64,000 bases of DNA from Colwellia sp. GTDB lineage: Bacteria; Pseudomonadota; Gammaproteobacteria; Enterobacterales; Alteromonadaceae. Within the stretch, counting starts at the first letter, position 1; each line of letters opens with the position of its first letter. The notes under the pieces were generated by a model. That model was not told the origin of the DNA, did not search any database, and worked only from the letters and a program-made list of their open reading frames with translations. The position numbers were made by a program, and so were the translations under genes. Of this stretch, positions 1 through 8,244 are shown in pieces. The stretch covers positions 992,001 to 1,056,000 of the forward strand of contig NZ_JABSPA010000002.1 of assembly GCF_013214175.1 (NCBI RefSeq), in the 5' to 3' direction.

Positions 1-162
1 CGTTGTGTTGAAACTATCGACTTTATGACCGCTCGTTGGTCACATTTACCGTATGATTTCTTAGGCTTAGTTTCTAACCGTATTATCAACGAAGTTGATG
101 GTATCTCACGCGTAGTTTACGACATCTCTGGTAAACCACCAGCGACTATCGAATGGGAGTAG
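1..162 (+). CDS. guaA: GMP synthase (glutamine-hydrolysing), C-terminal end only
   Basis: Only the last 53 codons are in the window; the 5' part lies before base 1. The reading frame ends in [11 protein letters not shown] followed by TAG, which I recognise as the highly conserved C-terminus of bacterial GuaA. The preceding residues ([20 protein letters not shown]) fit the dimerisation domain of the same protein. GuaA converts XMP to GMP with glutamine and ATP in the cytoplasm, the last step of guanine nucleotide synthesis. Identification is from this tail alone, but the tail is distinctive. Confidence 0.93.
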   Translation, partial: RCVETIDFMTARWSHLPYDFLGLVSNRIINEVDGISRVVYDISGKPPATIEWE

Positions 163-195
163 CTTTATAGTAAGCTTGATATAACAATCAACTTC

Positions 196-241
196 GGCGT
201 TGAAAGTACTCACCTATAGTCATAGGCTCCGTGCTTCCGCC
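196..241. repeat. Structured repeat, copy A1 (hairpin with variable inner stem)
   Basis: Shortly after the guaA stop lies an imperfect hairpin. Constant flanks GTACTCA (206-212) and CTCCGTGCT (227-235) enclose a 5-bp stem CCTAT/ATAGG with loop AGTC. AGTAC (205-209) can pair with GTGCT (231-235), leaving an asymmetric internal loop. The same design recurs after nirS at 48011-48053 with a different but still paired inner stem. Function is unknown. Confidence 0.6.
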
Positions 242-299
242 TTGAATTTGAATGTTCTACCTACGCTTTCAATTAAAGCTCTGCATATAGAATTTAATT

Positions 300-338
300 T
301 AAACCTCACTGTTGAAAAACACTGAGGTTTTATTTTTT
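300..338 (+). terminator. Probable rho-independent terminator after guaA
   Basis: AAACCTCA at 301-308 pairs with TGAGGTTT at 323-330, followed by a T-rich run. The stem also has inner complementarity (TGTT/AACA) with one mismatch. It lies 140 bases after the guaA stop and before the RidA-family gene. Confidence 0.65.
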
Positions 339-411
339 ACGCACAAGGAATAGCTCTAACTAGTTGGGATTTTAGCAAAGCTTTTGAGTGTTTTATTTTT
401 GAGATTATGTT

Positions 412-455
412 CAGGATGAACGGTATGTCGCGATGGCATGGATGCCAAGGAGAGA
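412..455. repeat. Dispersed repeat, copy B1
   Basis: The segment starting CAGGATGAACGGTATGTCGC and ending near CCAAGGAGAG is closely matched at 48150-48194. It contains the palindrome TGGCATGGATGCCA, which in the other copy is TGCTATGGATGGCA and still pairs. It lies in the same intergenic stretch as repeat A1, as does the other copy pair. Confidence 0.55.
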
Positions 456-542
456 CGATGACTATAAGTGATGCCTTTACTTATAGAAAGTAAACATAAA
501 ACAATGCCGATAAAATATCTACTAGGACGAGCAGAAATTATA

Positions 543-893
543 ATGACTATTACTAGATTAGAAACTAAGCAAAGAATGAGTAGAATTGTTAAACACAACG
601 GTACTATTTATTTATGTGGTCAAGTAGCGGCGGATGCCACTAAAGATATCACCGAACAAACACAAACCATGCTGGATAAAGTTGATGCTTTGTTAATACA
701 AGCAGGCAGCGACAGAGGGCACATCTTATCAGCAACTATTTATGTTAAAGACATGAGTTACTTTGCTGATATGAACGCGGTATGGGATGTTTGGCTACCC
801 GAAGGGCATGCTCCTGCGCGTGCTTGTGTGGCAGCAAAAATGGCAAGAGAAGCTTTGTTAGTGGAAATTTCAGTAGTAGCTGCTGAAAAGTAA
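543..893 (+). CDS. RidA/YjgF/YER057c/UK114 family protein (YoaB-like)
   Basis: This 116-residue protein has the usual length of a Rid-family subunit. Rid proteins are small cytoplasmic trimers; RidA itself hydrolyses reactive enamine/imine intermediates from PLP enzymes. The sequence resembles E. coli YoaB: an N-terminal [13 protein letters not shown], a central [23 protein letters not shown], and a C-terminal [10 protein letters not shown]. The arginine in APARACV corresponds to the substrate-binding arginine of RidA, so deaminase activity is plausible. I chose ATG 543 because longer upstream starts at 468 add a tail not seen in the family. The gene stands alone between repeat B1 and a PEP-CTERM gene. 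Its exact substrate is not known. Confidence 0.85.
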   Translation: MTITRLETKQRMSRIVKHNGTIYLCGQVAADATKDITEQTQTMLDKVDALLIQAGSDRGHILSATIYVKDMSYFADMNAVWDVWLPEGHAPARACVAAKMAREALLVEISVVAAEK

Positions 894-1035
894 TGTGATT
901 GTCTGATTTTTTTACATAAATGTATGAATATATAAGTTGATGACATTAAAGCTCTATTAATCAGAGTCTTGTAATGTTGGTTTGTTTTTTGCACAGACCA
1001 AAGCAATCAGGTAATAATTATATTAAGAGATAAAA

Positions 1036-1566
1036 ATGAAAAATTTTAGTTTAGTTCTAGCTATGGTTTTAGCTTTGTTCGTAGCTAAGTCTGCGAATGC
1101 AACGTTAATGACATTAGAGTTTGAAGGGAATTCAACGGGTGTAAGCTACGTTGAAGCAGGAATGACTATTTCAGCTACATCAGCAGAGCCAATTAGAACT
1201 AATGGTAAATGGTTTCTTGATTGTTGTGATGCAGGACCAGAAACTTTTTCATTATCCACCGGCGGAATTTTTGACCTTGTCAGTGTTTTCAGAAGTCATA
1301 TTGATGCAGCTGATCCAGTTGTTTGGGTAGGTTACTTTAATGGTCAAGTAGTGGCGAGCCAATCGTATAACTCTGGTCAGAATAGTGTTTTTAACTTTGC
1401 TGGTTTCACCGGTTTAGATCGTGTCGATGTTTCTGTTGCCGGAAGCTGGACTGATACTTCTTTTGATAACCTTACCTACCAAGCTTCAAGTATTCCAGAG
1501 CCAACTTCAATTGCTTTAATTTCTTTGGCATTATTTGGTATGACAGCAGCTAGAAAAAGAAAATAA
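1036..1566 (+). CDS. PEP-CTERM sorting domain protein of unknown function
   Basis: A 176-residue exported protein. It starts with a signal peptide (about residues 1-22, cleaved near KSANA). The middle part has no family I recognise; it carries a CC pair (DCCDAG) and looks beta-rich. The C-terminus is a typical PEP-CTERM signal: SIPEPTSIALISLALFG followed by a basic tail ending ARKRK. Such tails are recognised by exosortase, which anchors or processes proteins at the surface of biofilm- or EPS-making Gram-negative bacteria. No exosortase is in this window. The start has an AAGAGA-type ribosome site about 7 bases upstream, and a strong terminator follows. Confidence 0.8.
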   Translation: MKNFSLVLAMVLALFVAKSANATLMTLEFEGNSTGVSYVEAGMTISATSAEPIRTNGKWFLDCCDAGPETFSLSTGGIFDLVSVFRSHIDAADPVVWVGYFNGQVVASQSYNSGQNSVFNFAGFTGLDRVDVSVAGSWTDTSFDNLTYQASSIPEPTSIALISLALFGMTAARKRK

Positions 1567-1597
1567 CCTTAGTCAGAACGGGTTACTACTTGCAAAC

Positions 1598-1628
1598 AAA
1601 CCTTAGGTTTTCCTAAGGTTTTTTTTTG
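1598..1628 (+). terminator. Rho-independent terminator after the PEP-CTERM gene
   Basis: AACCTTAGG and CCTAAGGTT form a 9-bp stem with a TTTT loop, followed by at least seven T residues. Confidence 0.9.
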
Positions 1629-1771
1629 CATAAATTTATAAATAATAAGAATTATTATATAAATTTTGACTCACTAAGTATTAACACCGTATATTGTTGA
1701 ACAGTTTTATCACAGCGAATTTTACCGATAAAATAATTCAATAAAGCAAACCTTAAATGATAGGGAATCAA

Positions 1772-1843
1772 ATGTCTTCAAAAGGCTTCACCGAACAAAA
1801 GGGTGTTGTTGCAGCGGTAAGTGCTTGTCCAATTGAAGGTTAA
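1772..1843 (+). CDS. Possible 23-residue small ORF
   Basis: ATG 1772 is preceded by AGGG at suitable spacing and opens a short frame (MSSKGFTEQKGVV... to CPIEG) ending in TAA. It lies between a terminator and the GST-like gene. I do not recognise the peptide; it could be a real small protein, a remnant or chance. The remainder of the 1567-1910 gap shows only AT-rich promoter-like sequence. Confidence 0.2.
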   Translation: MSSKGFTEQKGVVAAVSACPIEG

Positions 1844-1910
1844 GTTGATTAAAGCTAGGCAGTTTCTTTACTGTTGTTTTGTGTGTTATTAAATAAATAA
1901 GGAACTGATA

Positions 1911-2621
1911 ATGATCAGATTATATAGTTTTGGATCTAGCTTTGGTGTAATGGATCCTAGTCCATTTGTGGTGAAAGTAGATGCCTTTTTAAAAATGGCA
2001 GAGTTACCCTACGAAGTTAAAAGTGGCGCGCATTACTTAAAAAAATCACCTAAAGGTAAGCTGCCTTTCATCTCAATTCAACAGCAAGCAGAAGAAATAG
2101 TTGTTGCTGATTCACAGCATATAATTGAGTATTTAACGCAAAACTACTCGGTTACCCTTGACGATTTCTTAACGAAAGAGCAGCGCGCGCAATCTTATTT
2201 GTTAACCAAATCACTCGATGAAAACCTATATTGGTGTTTAGTATATTCTCGCTGGGTATTAGCAGAGACTTGGCCACTTGCTAATAAAGCTTTTTTTGGT
2301 AGGATGCCGTTGCCTTTACGTTGGTTTATCCCTAGCTTAGTCAGAAAGTCAGTGATTAAAAAATTACATGCTCATGGTATGGGCCGACACAGTCAGGCTG
2401 AAATATTAACAATAGCCGACAAAAGTTTTAACGCTTTATCGATTTTACTGGGTGATCAAGACTATTTTTATGGTGAGCAGCCAAGTTCATTTGATGCCAC
2501 TGCTTATTCAATCTTGTGCCAATTTATCTCAGTTAATTGTGATAATGAATTTAATAGTAAAGCACGTAATTACCCTAATTTAATCCGTTATTGTCAGCGG
2601 ATTGAACAAGAATTTTATTAA
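1911..2621 (+). CDS. Glutathione S-transferase-like protein (metaxin/FAXC-like)
   Basis: A 236-residue cytoplasmic protein with an N-terminal thioredoxin-like half (residues about 1-80, with SPKGKLPFI and the DSQHIIEYL stretch that in GSTs contacts the glutathione gamma-glutamyl group) and an alpha-helical C-terminal half. The pattern is closer to the metaxin/failed-axon-connections branch than to classical detoxifying GSTs, so catalysis is uncertain. AAGGAA lies about 6 bases before ATG 1911. The stop codon lies 13 bases before the likely start of selO, so the two genes are probably co-transcribed. That pairing is interesting because SelO acts in redox control, including protein glutathionylation. 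Confidence 0.7.
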   Translation: MIRLYSFGSSFGVMDPSPFVVKVDAFLKMAELPYEVKSGAHYLKKSPKGKLPFISIQQQAEEIVVADSQHIIEYLTQNYSVTLDDFLTKEQRAQSYLLTKSLDENLYWCLVYSRWVLAETWPLANKAFFGRMPLPLRWFIPSLVRKSVIKKLHAHGMGRHSQAEILTIADKSFNALSILLGDQDYFYGEQPSSFDATAYSILCQFISVNCDNEFNSKARNYPNLIRYCQRIEQEFY

Positions 2622-2634
2622 CGGAGTAAGTTCT

Positions 2635-4182
2635 TTGAAACTTTCCAACCAATACCATCAATTGGGTCAAAGCTTTTCACAGCAAACCCTGCCTTCACCT
2701 GTTGCTCAGCCGATACTATTACTGTGGAATGGACCTTTAGCACAATCGCTTTCAATAAACTATTCTAGCCAAAAAGATAGTGAACTGTTGGCACAATATT
2801 TCTCTGGCAACCAGTTAATTGATGGCAGTACGCCAATTGCACAAGCGTATTCGGGTCACCAGTTTGGCCATTTTAATCCGCAATTAGGTGATGGCCGTGC
2901 GCATTTATTGGGTGATATTACTGATAAACAAGGTCAGTATTGGGATGTACAATTAAAAGGCTCTGGTACTAGTTTCTTTTCTCGCCAAGGTGATGGTCGC
3001 TGCGCGCTAGGGCCAGCGCTACGTGAGTATATGATGAGTGAAGCTATGTTCGCCTTAGGCGTACCAACTACTCGCTGTTTGGCGGTAGTAGCTACCGGTG
3101 AGGCGGTTTATCGAGAGCGAGCATTACCTGGCGCCGTTGTTACTCGCATTGCCACTAGCCATATTCGTGTTGGCACTTTTCAATATTTTGCAGCCCGAAA
3201 AGATATTGAATCACTTAAAAAACTGACCAGTTTTTCCATAGGTCGTCACTTTCCTGAAATTAAATTAGCGTCTTCAGCAGAAGTTATTTCTGATGTTATC
3301 TTACCCAGTAGCCAAAATGTTATTGATTTTTTTGCAGCTGTTCTCAACAAACAAGTTGCTTTAGTCGTGTCATGGTTACGTGTTGGTTTTATCCATGGAG
3401 TGATGAATACTGATAATACTGCCATATCAGGTGAAACCATTGATTACGGCCCTTGTGCCATGATGAACCATTATCACAGTGATACAGTTTTTAGCTCTAT
3501 TGATAGAAATGCGCGTTATGCATTTGGTAACCAAAGCAAAATAATACAATGGAATATGGCGCGTCTTGCTGACTGTTTATTACCGCTGATTGATGAAGAT
3601 GAGGATATTGCCTTAGCCAAAATCACACCATTGTTACATAAATTTGCCAATGACTTGCAGTATCGTTATTTTGAAATGATGGTGAATAAGTTAGGCATCA
3701 GTGAATTGGCCGATGGTGATATTGACTTGGTTAATGATTTGCTAGGCATCATGAGCGATATGAAACTAGATTATACCCAGTCTTTTGTCACCTTAGCTGC
3801 TAACTTAAATCAAGCAGAAGTAGATAACGTGCTTGCTATGAAAGTTGCTCAGGAAAGTGCCGAAGGAGCTATCGATGATGAAGCCGAGCAAGACAAGTGG
3901 CAGCAATGGCTTAGTCGTTGGTATGTAAGAATTGCCGCCGATATTAGCGCAGCTAAAGACTTGATGGCAAAAACTAACCCGTTAGTCATTCCAAGAAATC
4001 ATCATGTTGAAGTTATTTTAGCGTCGAGCCAAACTTCTTATCAAGAAAATGGTGACTTATCAGATTTAAATAAGTTTCTAGCAGTAGTGCAGCAACCTTA
4101 TACACAATTAGATAATACTCACAATTATCAAGATACGCCTAGTGATGGTGATGAAAATTATCATACTTTTTGTGGAACTTAA
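2635..4182 (+). CDS. selO: Protein adenylyltransferase SelO (YdiU/UPF0061 family)
   Basis: SelO is a pseudokinase-fold enzyme that transfers AMP from ATP to Ser/Thr/Tyr of redox proteins. The match is strong: [20 protein letters not shown], the nucleotide-binding stretch [28 protein letters not shown], and the metal-binding region [18 protein letters not shown]. The C-terminus keeps the family cysteine (FCGT), the position held by selenocysteine in eukaryotic SelO. I chose TTG 2635 because GGAGTAAG lies just upstream at spacing 4-5; an earlier TTG at 2602 would overlap the GST-like gene. The 515 residues are slightly more than E. coli YdiU. Confidence in the family is high, in the start moderate. 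Confidence 0.92.
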   Translation: MKLSNQYHQLGQSFSQQTLPSPVAQPILLLWNGPLAQSLSINYSSQKDSELLAQYFSGNQLIDGSTPIAQAYSGHQFGHFNPQLGDGRAHLLGDITDKQGQYWDVQLKGSGTSFFSRQGDGRCALGPALREYMMSEAMFALGVPTTRCLAVVATGEAVYRERALPGAVVTRIATSHIRVGTFQYFAARKDIESLKKLTSFSIGRHFPEIKLASSAEVISDVILPSSQNVIDFFAAVLNKQVALVVSWLRVGFIHGVMNTDNTAISGETIDYGPCAMMNHYHSDTVFSSIDRNARYAFGNQSKIIQWNMARLADCLLPLIDEDEDIALAKITPLLHKFANDLQYRYFEMMVNKLGISELADGDIDLVNDLLGIMSDMKLDYTQSFVTLAANLNQAEVDNVLAMKVAQESAEGAIDDEAEQDKWQQWLSRWYVRIAADISAAKDLMAKTNPLVIPRNHHVEVILASSQTSYQENGDLSDLNKFLAVVQQPYTQLDNTHNYQDTPSDGDENYHTFCGT

Positions 4183-4187
4183 GCCTG

Positions 4188-4970
4188 TTATAAACCTAAT
4201 AACTGCTTTAACTTATCAGCACCAGTGCGACTGGTGCTGAGTTCTGTTTTATCCTCATCATCCATGATCACCATTAACTTGCCATTAAACCAACGTTGAA
4301 TTTCTTTAATTCTATCGACATTAATTAAGTAGCTTCGATGAATACGAACAAACTCTGCTGGCGCTAATGATTGCTCTAAGAAATCGAGTTTTTCTGATAA
4401 GTAATGATGCTCTTTACCATCCCAAGCTAAGCAATTACCTTGAGATGATTTGATAAAGAGTAAGTCACTTGGTGATAATATGGTCATGCGCTCACCATTT
4501 TTACTGATCAAGCGTTTAATCGGTGCGTTATTAGTGAGTATATAATTCTGCTCTTGTTGGCTTTTCTCTATAGGTAATCCGGCCAAAAACTGTTTTTTAG
4601 CCTTATCTATAGCAGCTTTTAACCGCCCCAGAGGGAAGGGCTTTAACAGGTAATCAGTAGATGACTGTTCAAAGGCTTGTATGGCAAATTGATCATAAGC
4701 AGTGGTAAAAATGATCAGTGGTTTATAATCAAGTAAACTTAATAACTCCATGCCGCTAATTTCAGGCATTTGAATATCCAGTAACACTAAATCAGGCTTT
4801 TGGGTATTTATTAGCGCTACAGCTTCCTTACCCGTGGTAGCAAAGCCAAGCACATCAATATCTGCAATAAGACTTAACTGATGGGCGAGTTTGTCTCTGG
4901 CTGGTTTTTCATCGTCAGCAAAAATAACGCGCATTTTATCTGGTATTTCCTTGCCCGTTAACTTATTCAT
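4188..4970 (-). CDS. LytTR-family response regulator
   Basis: A 260-residue DNA-binding response regulator of the LytR/AlgR type. The receiver domain spans about residues 13-125, with acidic pair FADDEKPAR, phospho-acceptor Asp65 in LVLLDIQMPE, and the conserved lysine in YLLKPFPLGR. The LytTR DNA-binding domain is at about 160-258 (FVRIHRSYLINVDRI, WFNGKLMVIM). ATG 4970 overlaps the stop of the upstream kinase gene as ATGA and has GGTGGAG upstream, so translation is probably coupled. An internal ATG at 4934 would give the shorter usual start. Its kinase partner is the adjacent gene. Target genes are unknown. Confidence 0.9.
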   Translation of the reverse strand: MNKLTGKEIPDKMRVIFADDEKPARDKLAHQLSLIADIDVLGFATTGKEAVALINTQKPDLVLLDIQMPEISGMELLSLLDYKPLIIFTTAYDQFAIQAFEQSSTDYLLKPFPLGRLKAAIDKAKKQFLAGLPIEKSQQEQNYILTNNAPIKRLISKNGERMTILSPSDLLFIKSSQGNCLAWDGKEHHYLSEKLDFLEQSLAPAEFVRIHRSYLINVDRIKEIQRWFNGKLMVIMDDEDKTELSTSRTGADKLKQLLGL

Positions 4971-5977
4971 AGTGCCATCTCCACCAATACAGTAGCTCCT
5001 TTGCGATTAGGAGCTGTACCGTTAGTTAAACTTACTTTACCCTGTGGTAACTGCTGCATGCGTTGTTGCAAGTTTTTCATACCAATGCCCTGACCATAAC
5101 CTTTGGCTAACACGGCTTCGCTAAATCCAGAGCCATTATCACTAATTAATATTTTTAATATTTCATCTTTACGGTTAATGACTTTTTCTACTTTAATGGT
5201 GATTGTCAATTCAGTTTGTTGAGCATTATGTTTGACTGCATTTTCAACAATGGGCTGTAAAATAAGTGGCGGTACTTGCGTATTGAGCAGCTCAGCTGGA
5301 ATATTTAAGTTAACGGTAAGTCGGTCGCCAAAGCGGGCTTTTTCTATATTCAAATATTTGTCAATAATGGCAATTTCTTGTTGCAGAGAGACACTGTTCT
5401 TTTCGCCGGTATCTAATGAATAACGAAGTATATCGGCTAATTCATGTAATACTTCATCAGCTAAATCCGGGTTAGAATGAATATAAGCTGAAATAGTATT
5501 TAAGCTATTGAACATAAAGTGTGGATTTAATTGATACCTTAAGGTTTGCAATTGTGCTTGTTTCCTTGCCTGTTTTTCCTGTGATATTTTTCCTCTGCTT
5601 TCAATATAACGGCTAATAAAATAAATAGGTATTCCCCAGGTCATACCACCAAAGAAAACAAAATTACCCATAGAGGAGAATCCATCAAAAGCTAAAAGCA
5701 GCAGTTGGTTGGTTATTGCCAGGCCAAACGACATTGAAAGCACAGCAATGAAACACTCGAGCAAGACATTATGAAATCCTCTTTCCCTTATTGAGAATAT
5801 AAGAAAAGCTGCTAGCCATACAGGTAACCAATAAAAGCAAACAAACCATATGCTTGTCGCTAACAGTGTATTTAAGGAAATAGAAGACATGCCAAATACT
5901 ATCAAGCCAGCCGTAAAGGTTAGATCAACCAAGAGTAAGATAAAAAAGCTATATTTGAAAAAAGGGTGTCGTAACAT
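4967..5977 (-). CDS. LytS-type sensor histidine kinase
   Basis: A 336-residue membrane kinase. The first 125 residues hold about four hydrophobic segments and no recognisable extracellular domain, so the signal may be sensed in the membrane. The His_kinase domain follows, with phospho-acceptor His153 in QLNPHFMFNSLN, and an HATPase domain with N-box IVENAVKHN and G-box SDNGSGFS and GIGMKNLQQR. It forms a two-gene operon with the overlapping LytTR regulator. The stimulus cannot be told from sequence. It is the first gene of the pair, reading leftward. Confidence 0.9.
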   Translation of the reverse strand: MLRHPFFKYSFFILLLVDLTFTAGLIVFGMSSISLNTLLATSIWFVCFYWLPVWLAAFLIFSIRERGFHNVLLECFIAVLSMSFGLAITNQLLLLAFDGFSSMGNFVFFGGMTWGIPIYFISRYIESRGKISQEKQARKQAQLQTLRYQLNPHFMFNSLNTISAYIHSNPDLADEVLHELADILRYSLDTGEKNSVSLQQEIAIIDKYLNIEKARFGDRLTVNLNIPAELLNTQVPPLILQPIVENAVKHNAQQTELTITIKVEKVINRKDEILKILISDNGSGFSEAVLAKGYGQGIGMKNLQQRMQQLPQGKVSLTNGTAPNRKGATVLVEMAL

Positions 5978-6043
5978 GAAGTGCTCTATTTTGTATATTT
6001 AATGATGAATCGTTATCGATAAAAAACTGAATGATAAGTGATA

Positions 6044-6076
6044 AAAGATATCTAAAGAATTGCTTTAGATATCTTT
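6044..6076 (-). terminator. Long hairpin after the amidohydrolase gene
   Basis: AAAGATATCTAAAG (6044-6057) and CTTTAGATATCTTT (6063-6076) form a perfect 14-bp stem with a 5-base loop. Read on the minus strand it follows the amidohydrolase stop and is trailed by a short T-rich run. The stem is AT-rich, so it may be a weak terminator. Confidence 0.55.
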
Positions 6077-6110
6077 GTATATTTCTAAAGCTTAGCGTCA
6101 GCTTAGCAAA

Positions 6111-7991
6111 TTAAAAATAACTTATGTTACTTATTTGTAAGGTGTTTTTGTTGCTCGCTAATTGCTGTCCAGGCATAGTGCGCCATACTAAACTCAAACC
6201 AGCTAAGCTTTTTGCCGACCAATCTTTCTGGCTGCCGAAGCCAAATTGCTGCAACTGAGTAAAGGGTACTTCCACTGTTGTCCAAGTCTCGCTTGGCTGC
6301 AGAGTGGCAGAAAAATGGTCCCAGTCCTGTACTTCGCCATGATAAACTGAAATGCTAAACGGAACTGTAGAGCCTTGGTAAGTTATTTTCACTCCCTTGA
6401 ATTTCGAAGCGTCAACGGGTGTCTCAAACATAACCTGCATTCCAGCCCATGCACCAAAACCACCAGGTTTTCCTAACTGGGTATCAATAGAGAGTACTTT
6501 CTCTTTTTGTGCAAGTTTTGCTGTCGATTGACCGCCCATCATGGTATCGCTAATCGCTTGCCACTTAATTTCATCTGCAAAGTTATCGATGGTTTTTTTA
6601 GCTGAGCTGGCAATAACTGCAGCGGCATTACATTTTTCACCAAGCATGGTTATTTTTTTGTTTTGGGCAATCAGATCTTTTCTATCAACTTTAATCCCTG
6701 ATTTATACACCGATTGGATATGACTTATCTGGCTAATGTCGTTGAGCGGATTTTGTTTTAGTAAAATAAAACTTGCTTGAAATCCTACTTTTAATTGGCC
6801 TAGCTCGGGTGCATTAATTATTTTTGCTGCATCTATTGTGGCAGCATTTATTACTTGTGCGTTTGTTAATCCAGATTGACTCAGCGCTTGTAGTTCATTA
6901 TGCAGACCGCTGCCATGTAAAGTATAAGGGTTGCCTGCATCAGAGCCTGTACCAATGGTAATACCGGCTTGGGCAAGTAAGTTAAGGTTCTTGTATGCCA
7001 ATTGTCTTTTTTGCCAAGCAATATCTTTCCATTTGGATGGCTCAGGCACTTTATCAAATAAGCAGTGTTGCAGTTTATCTGGCACTGTCGCTAACAAGCT
7101 TGTGTTACTACTAATCTGCTGGAGTTCGTGCTCGGCACTGTGGTTTTGATAAACCGCTAACGTTGGTATGTAAGCGACATTATGTTTAACCATTAAGGCG
7201 ATAAACTCATCATCAATTGCTTCGGTATTAATTCCATGGGCTAAGGCAGTAGCGCCTGCTTTAATTGCTCTTTTGCCATCGGCTAAGGTAGATACATGCA
7301 CAAAGTAAGGCAGTCCCGCCGCTTTTGAACGTCTGCCAACTTCGGTTAGTTGCTTGTCGGTTAATGAGTCGCCATGACCACCAAAGGTTTCAATAACTGC
7401 TTTGGTTAGATGTGGTTTTCGCGCCATATGTTGTTGCCATAAACCTTCTATAGCTGCATCACTGGTTACTTCCAATGCACTGCCGCCAAACTGTGTGCCA
7501 TGGCCGCCCGGATTGGTAAATAATACCCCGGCATAAAATAAGTTTGGTGAGGTTTTATAGCTGGTTAAATTTTTTGCCGCGTTAAGGGTAATATCAAATG
7601 AAAATAAGTCGACAATACTGGTAACACCTAAATATAAGTTCGAATTAAAATGAGCGTCCACCGGTAAGTATTGAAACTCTTTACCATAGTTGCTACCAGA
7701 TGCGCCAAGATGAACATGTAAATCAATTAATCCCGGTAGGGCGAAGCTGTTTTTAGCATCAACAATCTTATCTGCGGTTTTAAAGGCTGCTTGATTTTTT
7801 GCTATACCAGTGATTATTTCAATAATCTTGCCATCTTCAATATACAATGTACTTGGCTGGCTAAAGGCGCTTTGCTCTGCTTGGTACAAACGAACATTGT
7901 CTATACGTAAATCGATGGCTTGGACACTTAGGCTACTAATACAGCTAAGGCCGGCCAATAGACTGGTTATGTTCAGTGATAATTTTTTCAT
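6111..7991 (-). CDS. Exported amidohydrolase with C-terminal CIA30 domain
   Basis: A 626-residue fusion with a signal peptide (cleaved about SVQA, residue 25). Residues about 30-440 are a metal-dependent amidohydrolase: PGLIDLHVHLG (first metal ligands), YFVHVS and LAHGINTEA (further histidines), and GTGSDAGNPYT with the catalytic aspartate. This is the imidazolonepropionase/prolidase-like group, so the substrate could be a peptide or cyclic amide. Residues about 460-626 resemble the CIA30 (NDUFAF1) domain, with ISDTMMGGQSTAKL and a beta-sandwich pattern to the end. AAGGGA precedes ATG 7991. It stands alone, divergent from recQ-like gene. The substrate and the role of the CIA30 part are unknown. 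Confidence 0.82.
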   Translation of the reverse strand: MKKLSLNITSLLAGLSCISSLSVQAIDLRIDNVRLYQAEQSAFSQPSTLYIEDGKIIEIITGIAKNQAAFKTADKIVDAKNSFALPGLIDLHVHLGASGSNYGKEFQYLPVDAHFNSNLYLGVTSIVDLFSFDITLNAAKNLTSYKTSPNLFYAGVLFTNPGGHGTQFGGSALEVTSDAAIEGLWQQHMARKPHLTKAVIETFGGHGDSLTDKQLTEVGRRSKAAGLPYFVHVSTLADGKRAIKAGATALAHGINTEAIDDEFIALMVKHNVAYIPTLAVYQNHSAEHELQQISSNTSLLATVPDKLQHCLFDKVPEPSKWKDIAWQKRQLAYKNLNLLAQAGITIGTGSDAGNPYTLHGSGLHNELQALSQSGLTNAQVINAATIDAAKIINAPELGQLKVGFQASFILLKQNPLNDISQISHIQSVYKSGIKVDRKDLIAQNKKITMLGEKCNAAAVIASSAKKTIDNFADEIKWQAISDTMMGGQSTAKLAQKEKVLSIDTQLGKPGGFGAWAGMQVMFETPVDASKFKGVKITYQGSTVPFSISVYHGEVQDWDHFSATLQPSETWTTVEVPFTQLQQFGFGSQKDWSAKSLAGLSLVWRTMPGQQLASNKNTLQISNISYF

Positions 7992-8244
7992 TCGTTAATC
8001 CCTTATATCTTGATTATTATTCTGTGTTATATGTGCTATATCGTGGCAGAACTTACCTGTTGATAGCGTAAATTTAGCGCGTTGGCACAGCCTTGTCGGT
8101 CTACTTTCTTTGAACTGACATTATTTGCCTTTGAATCGACATTTAAACCTAGCCAGCTTTATTTTTAAGGGGAGGGTTAAGTCTTTTTGATGGCAAGAAT
8201 TAAGTATTTTCGCCTTAGCCAAGGTATGATGAACACATTAATAA

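Noticed and set aside
758..1006. Minus-strand frame across the end of the RidA-family gene
   Set aside because: Overlaps a recognised gene in the opposite strand and has no ribosome site or recognisable protein features.
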